64,000 nucleotides of DNA from JAWXUK01 sp044432725 (GCA_044432725.1 JAWXUL010000005.1:75392-139391); one strand, 5' to 3'; positions 8,591 to 18,343 are shown, counted from the stretch's first letter. Translations and numbers: made by a program. Notes: generated by a model not told the origin, from the sequence alone.

Positions 8591-9811
8591 ATGGCAAAAA
8601 TAAACGACAATTTTCTAAAACTTCCAGGGAGCTATCTGTTTTCAGAAATCGCTCGCCGTGTCAGTGAATATGCAGTGGCTCACCCTGAGAAAAAACTCAT
8701 TCGCTTGGGCATCGGAGATGTGACCCGTCCCCTTCCCCCTGCTGTCACAGAAGCAATGCACAAAGCAGTGGACGAAATGGCAACTTCTGCCGGCTTCCAT
8801 GGCTATGGCCCTGAACAAGGTTATGATTTCCTTCGTGAAGCCATTGCGAAAAACGACTACCAAGACAGAGGGATCTCCATCTCTCCTGAAGAAATTTTCG
8901 TGTCTGATGGTGCCAAAAGTGACTGTGGGAACATTGGAGATATCTTCGATGTGGACAACATCGTGGCAATGAGCGATCCTGTGTACCCTGCCTATGCAGA
9001 CACAAACGCCATGTCAGGACGTGCGGGCACTTATGTAGAAGGAAAAGGCTGGGACAAGTTCGTCTATCTCCCTTGTACAGCAGAAAATAACTTCTCTCCT
9101 GCTCCTCCAAAAGAAAAAGTGGACATGATCTACCTTTGCTATCCCAATAACCCCACTGGGGCTGTTGCCACAAAGGCACAATTAAAAGAATGGGTGGATT
9201 ATGCCAACAAAAACGACGCCATTATTCTTTTTGACGCAGCTTATGAAGCCTTTGTCACAGAATCAGACATCCCCCGTTCTATCTTTGAAATCGAAGGTGC
9301 CAAAACCTGTGCTTTGGAATTCCGTTCCTTCTCGAAAACAGCTGGATTTACTGGGACACGTTGTGCTTTCACTGTGATTCCAAAAGAATTGGAACGTGGA
9401 GGCGCTAAAGTACTGGACTTGTGGAATCGTCGTCACTGCACCAAGTTCAATGGTGTGCCCTATGTCATTCAAAAAGGGGCAGAGGCAGTTTACTCTGCCC
9501 AAGGGAAAAAAGAAGTGGCAGACACCCTTGCTTACTACAAGAAAAATGCCAATGTAATCAAAGATGGCTTGGAAAAAGCTGGACTTGTCTGCTTTGGTGC
9601 CACAAATTCACCTTATATCTGGGTGCAAACACCAAAGGGCTTTGGCTCTTGGGAGTTCTTTGACAAAATACTAAACGAAGCTTCTGTGGTCACTACCCCT
9701 GGGGCTGGCTTTGGACCAATGGGCGAAGGTTATGTCCGTCTCTCTTCTTTCGGAGAGCAAGAAGCCACCCGAGAAGCAGTGGAACGCATTCAAGAAATGC
9801 TGAAAGCCTAA
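8591..9811 (+). CDS. dapL: LL-diaminopimelate aminotransferase
   Basis: A 406-residue PLP fold-type I aminotransferase of the DapL family. It converts tetrahydrodipicolinate and glutamate directly to LL-diaminopimelate, bypassing the acylated lysine-pathway intermediates. The PLP lysine is K249 in SFSKTAGFTGTR, and CYPNNPTG is the expected PLP-binding segment. The N-terminus MAKINDNFLKLPGSYLF is diagnostic for DapL. The start at 8591 has GGAG 10 bases upstream. It supplies diaminopimelate for peptidoglycan and lysine. It is transcribed alone. Confidence 0.96.
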   Translation: MAKINDNFLKLPGSYLFSEIARRVSEYAVAHPEKKLIRLGIGDVTRPLPPAVTEAMHKAVDEMATSAGFHGYGPEQGYDFLREAIAKNDYQDRGISISPEEIFVSDGAKSDCGNIGDIFDVDNIVAMSDPVYPAYADTNAMSGRAGTYVEGKGWDKFVYLPCTAENNFSPAPPKEKVDMIYLCYPNNPTGAVATKAQLKEWVDYANKNDAIILFDAAYEAFVTESDIPRSIFEIEGAKTCALEFRSFSKTAGFTGTRCAFTVIPKELERGGAKVLDLWNRRHCTKFNGVPYVIQKGAEAVYSAQGKKEVADTLAYYKKNANVIKDGLEKAGLVCFGATNSPYIWVQTPKGFGSWEFFDKILNEASVVTTPGAGFGPMGEGYVRLSSFGEQEATREAVERIQEMLKA

Positions 9812-9878
9812 GGGACGTTTCAAGTCCCTTTAGAGATTCTTGGCTGAAAAAGAAATGTCATTTTAAGTAAATAAAAAA

Positions 9879-9955
9879 CAAGGGAATCTTTTATTGTTTC
9901 AAAAAAAGTGTCTTGGGTGACAGCCCAAGGCGTCTTTGAATCAGAGAATCCCTTG
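9879..9955 (+). promoter_or_regulatory. Highly structured leader just before purA
   Basis: Three nested stems stack into one long arm. The outer stem pairs CAAGGGA (9879-9885) with TCCCTTG (9949-9955). The middle one pairs TTCAAA (9898-9903) with TTTGAA (9935-9940). The inner one pairs GTGTCTTGGG (9908-9917) with CCCAAGGCGTC (9924-9934), using G-U pairs. The outer stem ends 22 bases before the purA start, close to its ribosome site. It could regulate translation or terminate upstream transcription, although there is no T-run. I do not recognise a known riboswitch class. Confidence 0.5.
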
Positions 9956-9977
9956 GCAAAAAAGAGGAGAAATCATT

Positions 9978-11258
9978 ATGGTAAAAGCAATCGTCGGTGC
10001 CAACTGGGGAGACGAAGGCAAAGGAAAAATCACAGATATGCTAGCGGGTGACTCAGATATCGTGTTACGCTTCCAAGGTGGTGCCAATGCCGGACACACC
10101 ATCATCAACGAATATGGGAAATTCGCCCTCCACACCCTTCCCTCAGGAGTATTTGCCCCTGAAGTTGTGAACATGATTGGCAACGGTGTTGCCCTTGACA
10201 TTCGGAAATTGATTCACGAATTGGAAGAAGTGGTGGCAAAAGGTGTCCCCACACCAAAACTCATGGTCTCTGACCGTTGTCAGGTGATGATGCCTTATCA
10301 TGTTCTGCTAGACACTTATGAAGAAGAACGACTTGCTGACAAAGCCTTTGGCTCTACAAAATCAGGTATTGGCCCTTTCTATGCAGATAAATATGCCAAA
10401 ATCGGCTTCCAAGTCTGCGAGCTTTTTGATGATGCCATTTTAAAAGATCGTTTGGAACGTGTCTGCCAAGTGAAAAATGTCCTTTTCCAACATTTGTACA
10501 ACAAACCAGCCCTGAAACCAGAGGAATTATACCAAGAAATGGTGGCACAACGTGAGATGATTCGCCCCTATGTGGGGGATGTGATCCACCAAGTCCAAGA
10601 GGCGCTCTCTCAAGGGAAAACCATTCTCTTAGAAGGTCAGCTTGGCACCTTGAAAGACCCTGATTTTGGTATTTACCCTATGGTGACTTCTTCTCACACA
10701 GTGGCATCTTTTGGCTGTATTTCTGCAGGAATTCCGCCCAAAGAAGTGAAAGACATCATCGCTGTGACCAAAGCTTATTCCTCTGCTGTGGGTGGAGGAG
10801 AGTTTGTCAGCGAGTTGTTCGATGACGAAGCCGAAGAGCTTCGCAGACGTGGTGGCGATGGTGGTGAATATGGAGCCACCACAGGCAGACCTCGCCGTGT
10901 GGGATGGTTTGACGCTGTTGCAACTCGCTATGGTGTGAAAATGCAAGGGGCTACGGAAGTGGTTCTCACTTGCTTGGATGTTTTGGGCTATTTAGATGAA
11001 ATCAAAGTTTGTACTGGTTATGAAATTGATGGGGAAATCACCCGTAATTTCCCAACCTCTCCTGAACTTGCCAAGGCAAAACCTGTTTATGAAACATTAA
11101 AAGGTTGGAAAACCGATGTTCGAGGTGCTTTGGACTATAATGCTCTGCCCCCAGAAGCCAAAGCATATCTTGACTTTTTAGAAAAAGAACTGGAAACCCC
11201 AATAAAAATGGTTTCAACAGGTCCAAAACGTCATGAGATTACTACAAGAACAAAATAA
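9978..11258 (+). CDS. purA: Adenylosuccinate synthetase
   Basis: A 426-residue PurA. It joins IMP and aspartate using GTP to form adenylosuccinate, the first committed step to AMP. The GTP-binding loop GDEGKGK lies near residue 13, followed by GGANAGHTI with the catalytic histidine region. STKSGIGPFYADK and the C-terminal TGPKRHE are family signatures. The start at 9978 follows AGAGGAG; an upstream in-frame ATG at 9936 lies inside the structured leader. It is transcribed alone. Confidence 0.97.
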   Translation: MVKAIVGANWGDEGKGKITDMLAGDSDIVLRFQGGANAGHTIINEYGKFALHTLPSGVFAPEVVNMIGNGVALDIRKLIHELEEVVAKGVPTPKLMVSDRCQVMMPYHVLLDTYEEERLADKAFGSTKSGIGPFYADKYAKIGFQVCELFDDAILKDRLERVCQVKNVLFQHLYNKPALKPEELYQEMVAQREMIRPYVGDVIHQVQEALSQGKTILLEGQLGTLKDPDFGIYPMVTSSHTVASFGCISAGIPPKEVKDIIAVTKAYSSAVGGGEFVSELFDDEAEELRRRGGDGGEYGATTGRPRRVGWFDAVATRYGVKMQGATEVVLTCLDVLGYLDEIKVCTGYEIDGEITRNFPTSPELAKAKPVYETLKGWKTDVRGALDYNALPPEAKAYLDFLEKELETPIKMVSTGPKRHEITTRTK

Positions 11259-11304
11259 ATAGGGAAAATATTCTAATATTTTAATAGAATGTGATTCTTT
11301 CATC

Positions 11305-11370
11305 AAAACAAGAGGAAACTTTACAAAAATCTTTGTCGATTTTTACAATAGTTTTCCTCTTGTTTTTTCT
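11305..11370 (+). terminator. Terminator of purA
   Basis: Long inverted arms (AACAAGAGGAAACT and AGTTTTCCTCTTGTT) about 30 bases apart, then a T-rich run. Confidence 0.75.
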
Positions 11371-11388
11371 TTTCTTTTGGTGTATAAT
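11360..11388 (+). promoter_or_regulatory. Promoter of the solute-binding protein gene
   Basis: TTGTTT, 17 bp, TATAAT, overlapping the purA terminator; about 88 bases before the start codon. Confidence 0.6.
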
Positions 11389-11476
11389 GATTTAGTATAT
11401 TGCAAGGAGATAAATGACGAGTTGCAATATGCAAAAATCACAAGAAATTGTGAAAATGAAATTTTGGAGGAAAAAA

Positions 11477-13399
11477 ATGAAAACAAGAAAACTTATGGCT
11501 ATGTTGCTTTCTGCAACCATGGCACTGACCCTAGCAGCTTGTTCCAGTGATGCTGGTCCTGTGAACACAGGTGCCAATGAAGGCAGCAGTGGAAGTGCTG
11601 ATGGTGGCTCTTCTGGCGACGAGAGCCAAGGCTCTGGCGTTGATTTGACAGCTTTTGACAACGGTTTCATCATTGGCTCTACGACAGATGTCAATGGAGA
11701 CTTTATGACTGGTTGGACAAATGGTGCGCAAAATGCTCGTGTAAAATCCCTTTTGGGTGGTTATGGCACATTTGAAATGACTTCTGGTCAAACTTATGAG
11801 CTAAACGACGTTGCTGTGAAAAACCTAGAAATCATTGATGAAGACAATGGGGACAAAACCTATAAATTTGAAATTCATGATTACTTAAAATGGAACACTG
11901 GGGAAATCATCACTGCAAAAGATTATCTCTTCGCTGTGATGCTTGGTGGTTCTCCTGAATTTGGGGAAATGGAAGGGGCTTCCAACACCTCTGGGAACAA
12001 AGTCGTGGGCTATGAAGAGTTCCACACTGGTGCGACAAAAACCTTTGCAGGTCTTCGTCTTTTAGGAGAATTTGAATTCTCTATCACTGTCCCAGCTTCA
12101 GAATTCCCATACTTCTATGAAAACATTCTCTTTGCTGTTGGTCCTTCTCCTATGTTTGTCATTGCGCCAGGGGTGGATATCACAGATGACGGCGAAGGTG
12201 CTACCTTCACTGACAACTTTACAGCAGATTTAATCCGTGATCCTATCTTGAATCCAGATACTGGCTATCGTTATAACCCACAAGTCACTTGTGGCCCTTA
12301 TCAATTTGTCAGCTTTGATTCTGCAAGCCTCATTTGTACCTTAGAAGCAAACCCAGAATTCTTGGGTCGTGCAGAAGATGGTGCAACAGCTTCTATCGAA
12401 AAATTAGTCCTGAAATCTGTGGTTGCTGCCACACAAATGGACGAATTGGATGCAGGAACTGTCCATCTTCTTCCTGGTATCTCTGGTGGTGACGAAATCA
12501 ACCAAGGGATCGACATTTCTGAAGCTGGAAACGCTGCTTACTCTTCCTATCCTCGTGCTGGTTATGGTAAATTGGAATTCGCTTGTGAATTTGGTCCTAC
12601 CCAATTCGCAGAAGTACGTCAAGCAATCGCTTACAGCTTGGACCGTGTGGAATTTGCCAACATCTGGACAGGTGGTTATGGTACTTTGCCTCACGCATAC
12701 TACGGCCGTAGCCAATGGGAATATGAAGCAAATCGTGACCGTTTAGAAACAGAATTGAATCCTTATGCAGTCAGCGTTGACGCAGCAGAAGAAGTTCTGG
12801 AAGCAGGTGGCTGGGTATTCAATGCAGACGGCTCTGACTATGTCACAGGCTCTGAAGGTCTACGTCACAAAGAAGTAGATGGCGAACTTATGCCTCTTGT
12901 CATTGAATGGGCTTCCACTGTGGATAACCCCGTTTCTGAACTTCTTTCTTCTATGCTTCCTGCAAATGCAGCAAAAGCTGGTATGCAAATCAACCAAACG
13001 GCAATGGACTTTGGTCTTTTGTTAGACCACTTGTATCGTACTGGGGAAGGCATGGCTGTTTATCACATGTTTAACCTAGCCACTGGTTTCGCAGACACCA
13101 ACCCAGTTTGGTACTACAGCAGTATTGACCCTGATTACCTAGGTCTTTACAACACAGAACGTATCGATGACGCAGAACTTCGTGCCATTGCTTTGGACAT
13201 GCAAATGACAGAGCCAGGGGACAATGATGCTTGGGCAGACAAATGGTTCCAATATCAAGCTCGTTACAACGAACTTGTGATCAACTTGCCTTTGTATTCT
13301 GACGAATACTTCGAGTTCTTTACGCCTGCTCTCTCTAACTATCAACCAGTCGGTTTGTGGTCTTGGGATCACGCAATTTTAAGAGCAGACCTTAGCTAA
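11477..13399 (+). CDS. Family-5 extracellular solute-binding lipoprotein
   Basis: A 640-residue lipoprotein. The signal peptide MKTRKLMAMLLSATMALTL ends in lipobox LAAC with Cys22 as the lipidated residue, followed by a Gly/Ser-rich linker to about residue 55. The rest fits the SBP_bac_5 family (DppA/OppA/NikA-like), with the LKWNTGEIITAKDYLFAVML entry region and the VRQAIAYSLDR signature. It should bind an oligopeptide or similar ligand on the outer membrane face and hand it to an ABC permease. No permease or ATPase gene lies nearby, so it is an orphan. The start at 11477 has GGAGG 6-7 bases upstream. Confidence 0.93.
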   Translation: MKTRKLMAMLLSATMALTLAACSSDAGPVNTGANEGSSGSADGGSSGDESQGSGVDLTAFDNGFIIGSTTDVNGDFMTGWTNGAQNARVKSLLGGYGTFEMTSGQTYELNDVAVKNLEIIDEDNGDKTYKFEIHDYLKWNTGEIITAKDYLFAVMLGGSPEFGEMEGASNTSGNKVVGYEEFHTGATKTFAGLRLLGEFEFSITVPASEFPYFYENILFAVGPSPMFVIAPGVDITDDGEGATFTDNFTADLIRDPILNPDTGYRYNPQVTCGPYQFVSFDSASLICTLEANPEFLGRAEDGATASIEKLVLKSVVAATQMDELDAGTVHLLPGISGGDEINQGIDISEAGNAAYSSYPRAGYGKLEFACEFGPTQFAEVRQAIAYSLDRVEFANIWTGGYGTLPHAYYGRSQWEYEANRDRLETELNPYAVSVDAAEEVLEAGGWVFNADGSDYVTGSEGLRHKEVDGELMPLVIEWASTVDNPVSELLSSMLPANAAKAGMQINQTAMDFGLLLDHLYRTGEGMAVYHMFNLATGFADTNPVWYYSSIDPDYLGLYNTERIDDAELRAIALDMQMTEPGDNDAWADKWFQYQARYNELVINLPLYSDEYFEFFTPALSNYQPVGLWSWDHAILRADLS

Positions 13400-13406
13400 T
13401 ATTTTA

Positions 13407-13438
13407 TCCTCTCACCTTTTGGTGAGAGGATTTTTTTC
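13407..13438 (+). terminator. Terminator of the solute-binding protein gene
   Basis: A 10-bp stem (TCCTCTCACC / GGTGAGAGGA) followed by T7. Confidence 0.9.
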
Positions 13439-13472
13439 TCTATATAAAGCTTTGCTGCCTTTGTGACATGAT

Positions 13473-13508
13473 AAAACTCGCCCTTTCCGAAAGGAAAAGG
13501 CGAGTTTT
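13473..13508 (-). terminator. Terminator of the DHH gene
   Basis: An AAACTCGCC / GGCGAGTTT stem with an AT-rich tail on the minus strand, 8 bases past the DHH stop codon. Confidence 0.75.
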
Positions 13509-13515
13509 TGTTCTT

Positions 13516-14445
13516 TTATTGATTCAGTTGGACCAACTCTTTCAGCATGATTGGTAACTCTTCTTCCATATTTTCGTTGGAAAATTGGCAAGTCCCTACT
13601 GCTTTGTGTCCACCACCATTGTATTTTAACATTAAACTACCCACATTCATGGTAGCTTTTCGATTCAGTACGGAATACCCCACAGCGGCAGAGCAACCTT
13701 GCCCAGCACGTCCACTGACAATCCAAGCAGAGACTGTTTGCTCTGGGTATAGACTGTAAATGATGAAGCGATTCCCCGCATAGATGGGATCCACACCACG
13801 TAAATCACTGATCACAGTGTTTCCTTCTACGTGGGTATGTGCCTTGACCATCTCGATGAACTTTTCGCTTTGCTCGAAGTAAAGTTCTTTTCTTTCTTTG
13901 ATATCAGGTTGCTCCATGATTTCTTCAATGTCCATAGTGCGACACCAGTCCACAAGTTTTTCCATCAACTGATAGTTACTGATGGTGAAATCACGAAAAC
14001 GCCCCAAACCTGTTCGTGGGTCCATGATGAAACCTAATAAAATCCACATATATTCTGGTTTTTCAGGGTGCAACACTTCATCTGCTGTCAGTTGTGCAGA
14101 ATCCACCTTGTCCACTCCCGCTAATAATGCACCGAAGTTTGGAAAACGCTTCTCTCCACCATAATAATCATAAATGACATGGGCAGCAGAGGGGCAAGGA
14201 CGACTGTCACCTTCAAATTTAAAATTGAAGTTATTTCGTTCCAGTTCACTGGAGTGATGGTCAAACCATAAGCCACAGCCAGCTACATAAGGCACATTGG
14301 CAAGACAGTCATCAGCGTTGACTTCTACCAAGCCATCTTGCAAGTCCTTTGGATGGGCAAAGGTCCAGTGGTCAATGATTCCAGCTTCTTTTAAAAAAAC
14401 AGCACAAGCCAGTCCGTCAAAGTCAGAACGTGTAATTAGTCGCAT
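13516..14445 (-). CDS. DHH-family phosphoesterase
   Basis: A 309-residue cytoplasmic protein. It has the N-terminal RSDFDGLAC metal site, the WFDHHSS (DHH) motif near residue 90, and a C-terminal GGGHKAVG segment typical of DHHA1 domains. Relatives hydrolyse phosphoesters such as oligoribonucleotides or cyclic dinucleotides; which applies here cannot be decided from sequence. The start at 14445 has GGAGG 7 bases upstream. The NiaR gene lies upstream in the same orientation but with a 128-base gap, so an operon is doubtful. Confidence 0.85.
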   Translation of the reverse strand: MRLITRSDFDGLACAVFLKEAGIIDHWTFAHPKDLQDGLVEVNADDCLANVPYVAGCGLWFDHHSSELERNNFNFKFEGDSRPCPSAAHVIYDYYGGEKRFPNFGALLAGVDKVDSAQLTADEVLHPEKPEYMWILLGFIMDPRTGLGRFRDFTISNYQLMEKLVDWCRTMDIEEIMEQPDIKERKELYFEQSEKFIEMVKAHTHVEGNTVISDLRGVDPIYAGNRFIIYSLYPEQTVSAWIVSGRAGQGCSAAVGYSVLNRKATMNVGSLMLKYNGGGHKAVGTCQFSNENMEEELPIMLKELVQLNQ

Positions 14446-14573
14446 AAGTAAACCTCCAAAAATTGTATTCACTTATAGTATATCAGGATTTCTTTTTTCT
14501 GTCAATAAAAAACTGTATCATTTGTGTTTTTTTTACATAAATCCTTCCTGTCCTTCAGGGAAATATTGGATGA

Positions 14574-15080
14574 TTATATGACCACCAGAAAGCCCTTGTC
14601 TGCCAAAGTTTTCTCCAATTTTTGGAAATGTTCAGGACTGGGGCATTGAATGGTGTGGATATGCACATCATCTGTGATGTGAGATAGGGGTTTTGCCTTG
14701 GTTTCTTCCATCTTTTTTAAAAATTCTTCCACATCATTCCGAGAAAAAAGATGAAGATTACAAGTGATTTGTCCGTACAATGGATGTTCTACCACAACAT
14801 CCATGATGCCACAGCCAGCATCGATGATGGTATAGATTTCATCGGCAAGTTCTTCAGGGGTATGGCGACAAGCGATGATATAATTATCGTTGGGAGGGGA
14901 CTCCAAAATATAACCACGAGGCGTAGCAATCACATTGGCACCAGAGGCACGCAGGAGGGCGATATCTCCCACAATGACTTGTCGAGAGACACCAAGTAGA
15001 TCAGAAAAATAATTGGCACTTAGGGGAACACTGCTTTCTTTCAGTTTTTCAAGAATGATTTTTTTTCGTTGTTCAGACAT
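14574..15080 (-). CDS. niaR: Transcription repressor NiaR
   Basis: A 168-residue regulator with an N-terminal winged-helix HTH (about 5-60, LSANYFSDLLGVSRQVIVGDI) and a C-terminal 3H domain. Its three conserved histidine regions are visible: CRHTPEE, VEHPLYG, and LSHITDDVHIHT. Characterised relatives (YrxA) bind nicotinate and repress NAD salvage and synthesis genes. No NAD genes are in this window, so its targets are elsewhere. The start at 15080 follows CGGAGG by 8 bases. Confidence 0.93.
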   Translation of the reverse strand: MSEQRKKIILEKLKESSVPLSANYFSDLLGVSRQVIVGDIALLRASGANVIATPRGYILESPPNDNYIIACRHTPEELADEIYTIIDAGCGIMDVVVEHPLYGQITCNLHLFSRNDVEEFLKKMEETKAKPLSHITDDVHIHTIQCPSPEHFQKLEKTLADKGFLVVI

Positions 15081-15164
15081 AAGAAATACCTCCGTTTTGA
15101 TAAGATGGTGGATATGTAATCAGGATAGGGCAAAAAGGAAAATCTTATGACAGGAGGAAAAAAC

Positions 15165-15197
15165 TTGTTGCTCTCCCGAAAAAAGGGAGAGCAACAA
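15165..15197 (-). terminator. Terminator of the FapA-like gene
   Basis: A 13-bp perfect stem (TTGTTGCTCTCCC / GGGAGAGCAACAA), then a T-run on the minus strand. Confidence 0.9.
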
Positions 15198-15203
15198 AAG
15201 GGA

Positions 15204-16901
15204 TTAGGTCAGCAAAATGCGTTGTTCTTTTTCATCATAACGAACATTCACGCCGTTCCATTCCCGTTCAATATTCAGGGTATCTCTGGCGAAATTGATC
15301 ACCACACCCACATGAATGTTTTGGAATTTTCCACGGCAGTTGACCATTTGCTCCACACTGTCTCCTTGTGCGGCGACTTCTAATAACATGGCAGCTGGGT
15401 CAACCCCTTGGGCATCCACAAAGTTTTCACCACCACCGCAAGGAGGTACACCCATATTCAGGGTAGTTGCTCTGCCTGTGTGGGGAGAACCAATGGCTTT
15501 TACCTCGATATAACTATGGACAGAGACGTTACCACCAATGATAACTCCTTTGCCTGTGTTCACCATCAAAGGTCCGTCACAAAATACTTCAGAACCAAGA
15601 ATATAATCGGTTTGAATAGATTGTGCAGAATAAACGATGCAACTTTCCATAAATTTCGCACGGACATTCCCTCGGCTACGGATGGTGCCTTCGTTATCTC
15701 CTAAAACACCGCCGGCAATAATCACATCGCCGTCAGCATCGATAATAGCAGATTCTAGCAAGCCATCCACAACCACAGAGCCTGTGGCACGTACGATAAA
15801 CTTATCTCTTACATTGCCTTTGATGTGAACATCACCCATGAAGTTAATGTTTCCTGTGGAATAATCCACATCCCCAGCCACTTGCATTGCTGAGCGCACC
15901 ACAAAAGTGTCTTTTTCAAAAACCACGTCGCCGTCAATATCAGCAACCAGTTCTGTTCCTTCTTCTGTGATATGGGTATTAGAACCAACTTGAATCTTCG
16001 CAGGTTCACCGGGCTTTGCTTCCACAGGTTCCCCTCGGGCATTGGTGCCTTCGATTCCTTCAGTAGGAAGATGGATTTCACAGATTGTACCGTCTTGGAA
16101 CACTGGTTGGAAATAATTTTGTGCACGGTAATCCAAATTACCATCTGCATCTGGCGTAAAAGCACAAATACGTTCTCTGGAGTAAAATTCAGTAATGCGT
16201 CCGTCGTCTCCTCTGACTGGGGCTGTGCCCATAACCACAGGGAAAAGATGGAAATATCTTTTGTTTTTTACCATAGAGTCGATGTAATCTTGGTTAATAC
16301 CATAGACAATCTTGTTTTCATCAATGAACATTTGAACATCTGCAGCTTCCACCAAAGCACCCTCGCCCATAGGGGGAAGAATGATCAGCCAGCCCACCAT
16401 GCCATCGCCAGAAAGAGAAAAAGCAGCTACTGCATCCAAGGGAGGCATAGGCACAGGCTTTGGACTGCGTCCTTCTGCTGTTGCCATTTCTTTTTCAGCA
16501 TTGACTTGCTCGTTGTGCTTTTTCAGTTCTTCTGACACTAATTTCATGTGTGCGTTGCCCACATTGTCTACCCAAGATTTCAGACGCTTCATCTCTAAAT
16601 TTTGACGCATCTGCTCCATGGGCAATGGTGTGGCACCACATTCGAAAATAAGGTCAGGTTTGTACCCAGAGCCAGCATAGCCAGTTTCCCAAAGACGATA
16701 AAGCCCACCGTCGTTACAATCAATCAGTGTGTCCAGGGGAGGGGGTAATACTTCCACCTCTTCAATGACCTCTTGACTGACTGACTCAGGCTGAATGGTC
16801 CCAGTGTGTGTCGCAAGGGGTGCAACTTGTGCAGTTTCTTCAACCTGGCTAACTGCTTTTTTCTTAAACATTGCTCCAAAGAAACCGCTTTCCTTTTTCA
16901 T
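15204..16901 (-). CDS. FapA-family (DUF342) beta-helix protein
   Basis: A 565-residue protein. The first ~60 residues are low-complexity (MKKESGFFGAMFKKKA, then acidic). The remainder is a DUF342/FapA-type protein whose C-terminal half is a right-handed beta-helix: repeating strands such as GDVHIKGNVRDKFIVRATGS, VVVDGLLESAIIDADGDVII and GTIRSRGNVRAKFMES. DUF342 proteins are annotated as flagellar assembly protein A, but many non-flagellate Clostridia carry them, and no flagellar gene is nearby, so the role here is open. The start at 16901 has AGGAGG 8 bases upstream. Confidence 0.88.
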   Translation of the reverse strand: MKKESGFFGAMFKKKAVSQVEETAQVAPLATHTGTIQPESVSQEVIEEVEVLPPPLDTLIDCNDGGLYRLWETGYAGSGYKPDLIFECGATPLPMEQMRQNLEMKRLKSWVDNVGNAHMKLVSEELKKHNEQVNAEKEMATAEGRSPKPVPMPPLDAVAAFSLSGDGMVGWLIILPPMGEGALVEAADVQMFIDENKIVYGINQDYIDSMVKNKRYFHLFPVVMGTAPVRGDDGRITEFYSRERICAFTPDADGNLDYRAQNYFQPVFQDGTICEIHLPTEGIEGTNARGEPVEAKPGEPAKIQVGSNTHITEEGTELVADIDGDVVFEKDTFVVRSAMQVAGDVDYSTGNINFMGDVHIKGNVRDKFIVRATGSVVVDGLLESAIIDADGDVIIAGGVLGDNEGTIRSRGNVRAKFMESCIVYSAQSIQTDYILGSEVFCDGPLMVNTGKGVIIGGNVSVHSYIEVKAIGSPHTGRATTLNMGVPPCGGGENFVDAQGVDPAAMLLEVAAQGDSVEQMVNCRGKFQNIHVGVVINFARDTLNIEREWNGVNVRYDEKEQRILLT

Positions 16902-17257
16902 AGAATCAACCTCCTGTTTCTCTCCTTGGTATTCAGGGACAACCATAGGGGAGAGAAAAATAAATTTCTAAAAAACGTTATCAACAATATTTTCCAAGAG
17001 GAAATATTATTATTTCCAATATCTCACAGAAAGAAAAAACTTGCAAATTCCCTGATTTTCACAGAGAAAAATACGCTTTCACAATCTTTTTACAACAAAA
17101 GGGGATTTTGGATATAACATCTCTTTATTTATTCTACCATAAAATTCAAAATTCGTCAAGAGGATTTTCGAAAAATTCTCTTGTGGTATCTGGGAATCAC
17201 AAGGCTTTCACAGGAAAAGATTCTTGGGCAAAAGGCACAGTTTGAAAGGAGAAAAAT
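16902..17257. other. AT-rich gap upstream of the FapA-like gene
   Basis: No gene seen. It contains a GGAAATATT / AATATTTCC-type inverted repeat near 16990-17020 and long A/T runs. It lies between the end of birA and the 5' end of the FapA-like gene, so it should hold that gene's promoter and the birA terminator. I cannot place either with confidence. Confidence 0.4.
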
Positions 17258-18280
17258 TTAGATATAACCATACATTCCTCTCAGAGATACCTCTCCTGCA
17301 GAGATTGCCTTTTCCTCTCCGTTGTCATAACGTAATAGAAGGCGAAATTCATCGTCTATTTCCAGAGCCATGGCAGTCCGTCGCTTTTCCCCAGATAGCA
17401 CTTGGACTTCACTGCCTAAAGTCAAACAATTTTCACGATATTTTTCTAAAAAATAATCTTTCTTTTCTGGGAATTGGGCATAAGCGTGCAAGACAGAAGT
17501 GATGATTTCAGCGCAAAGATGGTTTCGATTCAGCTCTTTTCCAGAGATTTGACAAAGAGAGGTGGCAGTAGAGCGCAATTCCTCGGGGAAATCACTCATT
17601 TTTTGATTCACGTTCAGCCCTATGCCAATGACCACATATTCCACAAAATCCCCCTGACTTTCCATAGAAATTTCACAGAGTATGCCTGATAGCTTCTTTC
17701 CCTCTAAGATAAGATCGTTGCACCATTTGATTTGAGGCAAAAGCCCACAATTGGTTTCAATGGCTTCAGCAAGAGCAACAGCCACCCAAGGGGTCAGATG
17801 ACAAGCCTCCTCTGGTTTACATTGGGGACGTAACAAGATAGAGAGATAAATCCCTGTCCCAGAAGGTGAGTGGAAGGATTTTCCTTGTCGCCCTCTCCCT
17901 GCTGTTTGTTCTTCTGCAGTGACCACCAAAAATTCAGGGGCACCAGTCATGGCAAGACGTTTGACCTCTGTGTTGGTGGAGTCAATGGAGTCAAAACAGC
18001 GAATGTCCAAAGAAGGAAGGGGAGCCTCTTCAGGAAAGACCGCTTCCATCTTTTCCCGTGTCTTTTCTGCCAGTGAAATTTTATCCAAGCGATTGGGGGC
18101 AGAAAGGAGGGAATACCCTCGATTCGGTACAGAGTCTATGACAAAGCCCTCTTCTTTTAGTTTTGCCACAGATTTCCAGACAGCACTACGGCTGACCCCT
18201 AAGGTTTTACTGATTGCCTCTCCAGAGAGATATTCTCCTTGTGCAGCAAGAAGCAAGGCAAATACTTGTTGTTGACCCAT
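17258..18280 (-). CDS. birA: Bifunctional biotin ligase / biotin operon repressor
   Basis: A 340-residue group II BirA. The N-terminal winged helix (about 5-60, ISKTLGVSRSAVWKSVAKL) binds DNA; the central ligase domain (about 85-285) has the biotinyl-AMP loop GRGRQGKSF and KWCNDLILEGKKLSGIL; an SH3-like C-terminus follows. It makes biotinyl-5'-AMP, biotinylates carrier proteins and represses biotin genes when biotin is abundant. The ATG at 18280 has AAGGAGG 8 bases upstream; an in-frame GTG at 18289 overlaps that ribosome site and is rejected. Confidence 0.96.
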   Translation of the reverse strand: MGQQQVFALLLAAQGEYLSGEAISKTLGVSRSAVWKSVAKLKEEGFVIDSVPNRGYSLLSAPNRLDKISLAEKTREKMEAVFPEEAPLPSLDIRCFDSIDSTNTEVKRLAMTGAPEFLVVTAEEQTAGRGRQGKSFHSPSGTGIYLSILLRPQCKPEEACHLTPWVAVALAEAIETNCGLLPQIKWCNDLILEGKKLSGILCEISMESQGDFVEYVVIGIGLNVNQKMSDFPEELRSTATSLCQISGKELNRNHLCAEIITSVLHAYAQFPEKKDYFLEKYRENCLTLGSEVQVLSGEKRRTAMALEIDDEFRLLLRYDNGEEKAISAGEVSLRGMYGYI

Positions 18281-18343
18281 GTCGCTCACCTCCTTATGAT
18301 TGGGAATCTTTTAGACTCGTTCCCATCTGATGTCGGAATTTCA

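Noticed and set aside
15972..16535. 187-codon plus-strand frame opposite the FapA-like gene
   Set aside because: Shadow of a recognised protein family on the other strand; no ribosome site or motif.
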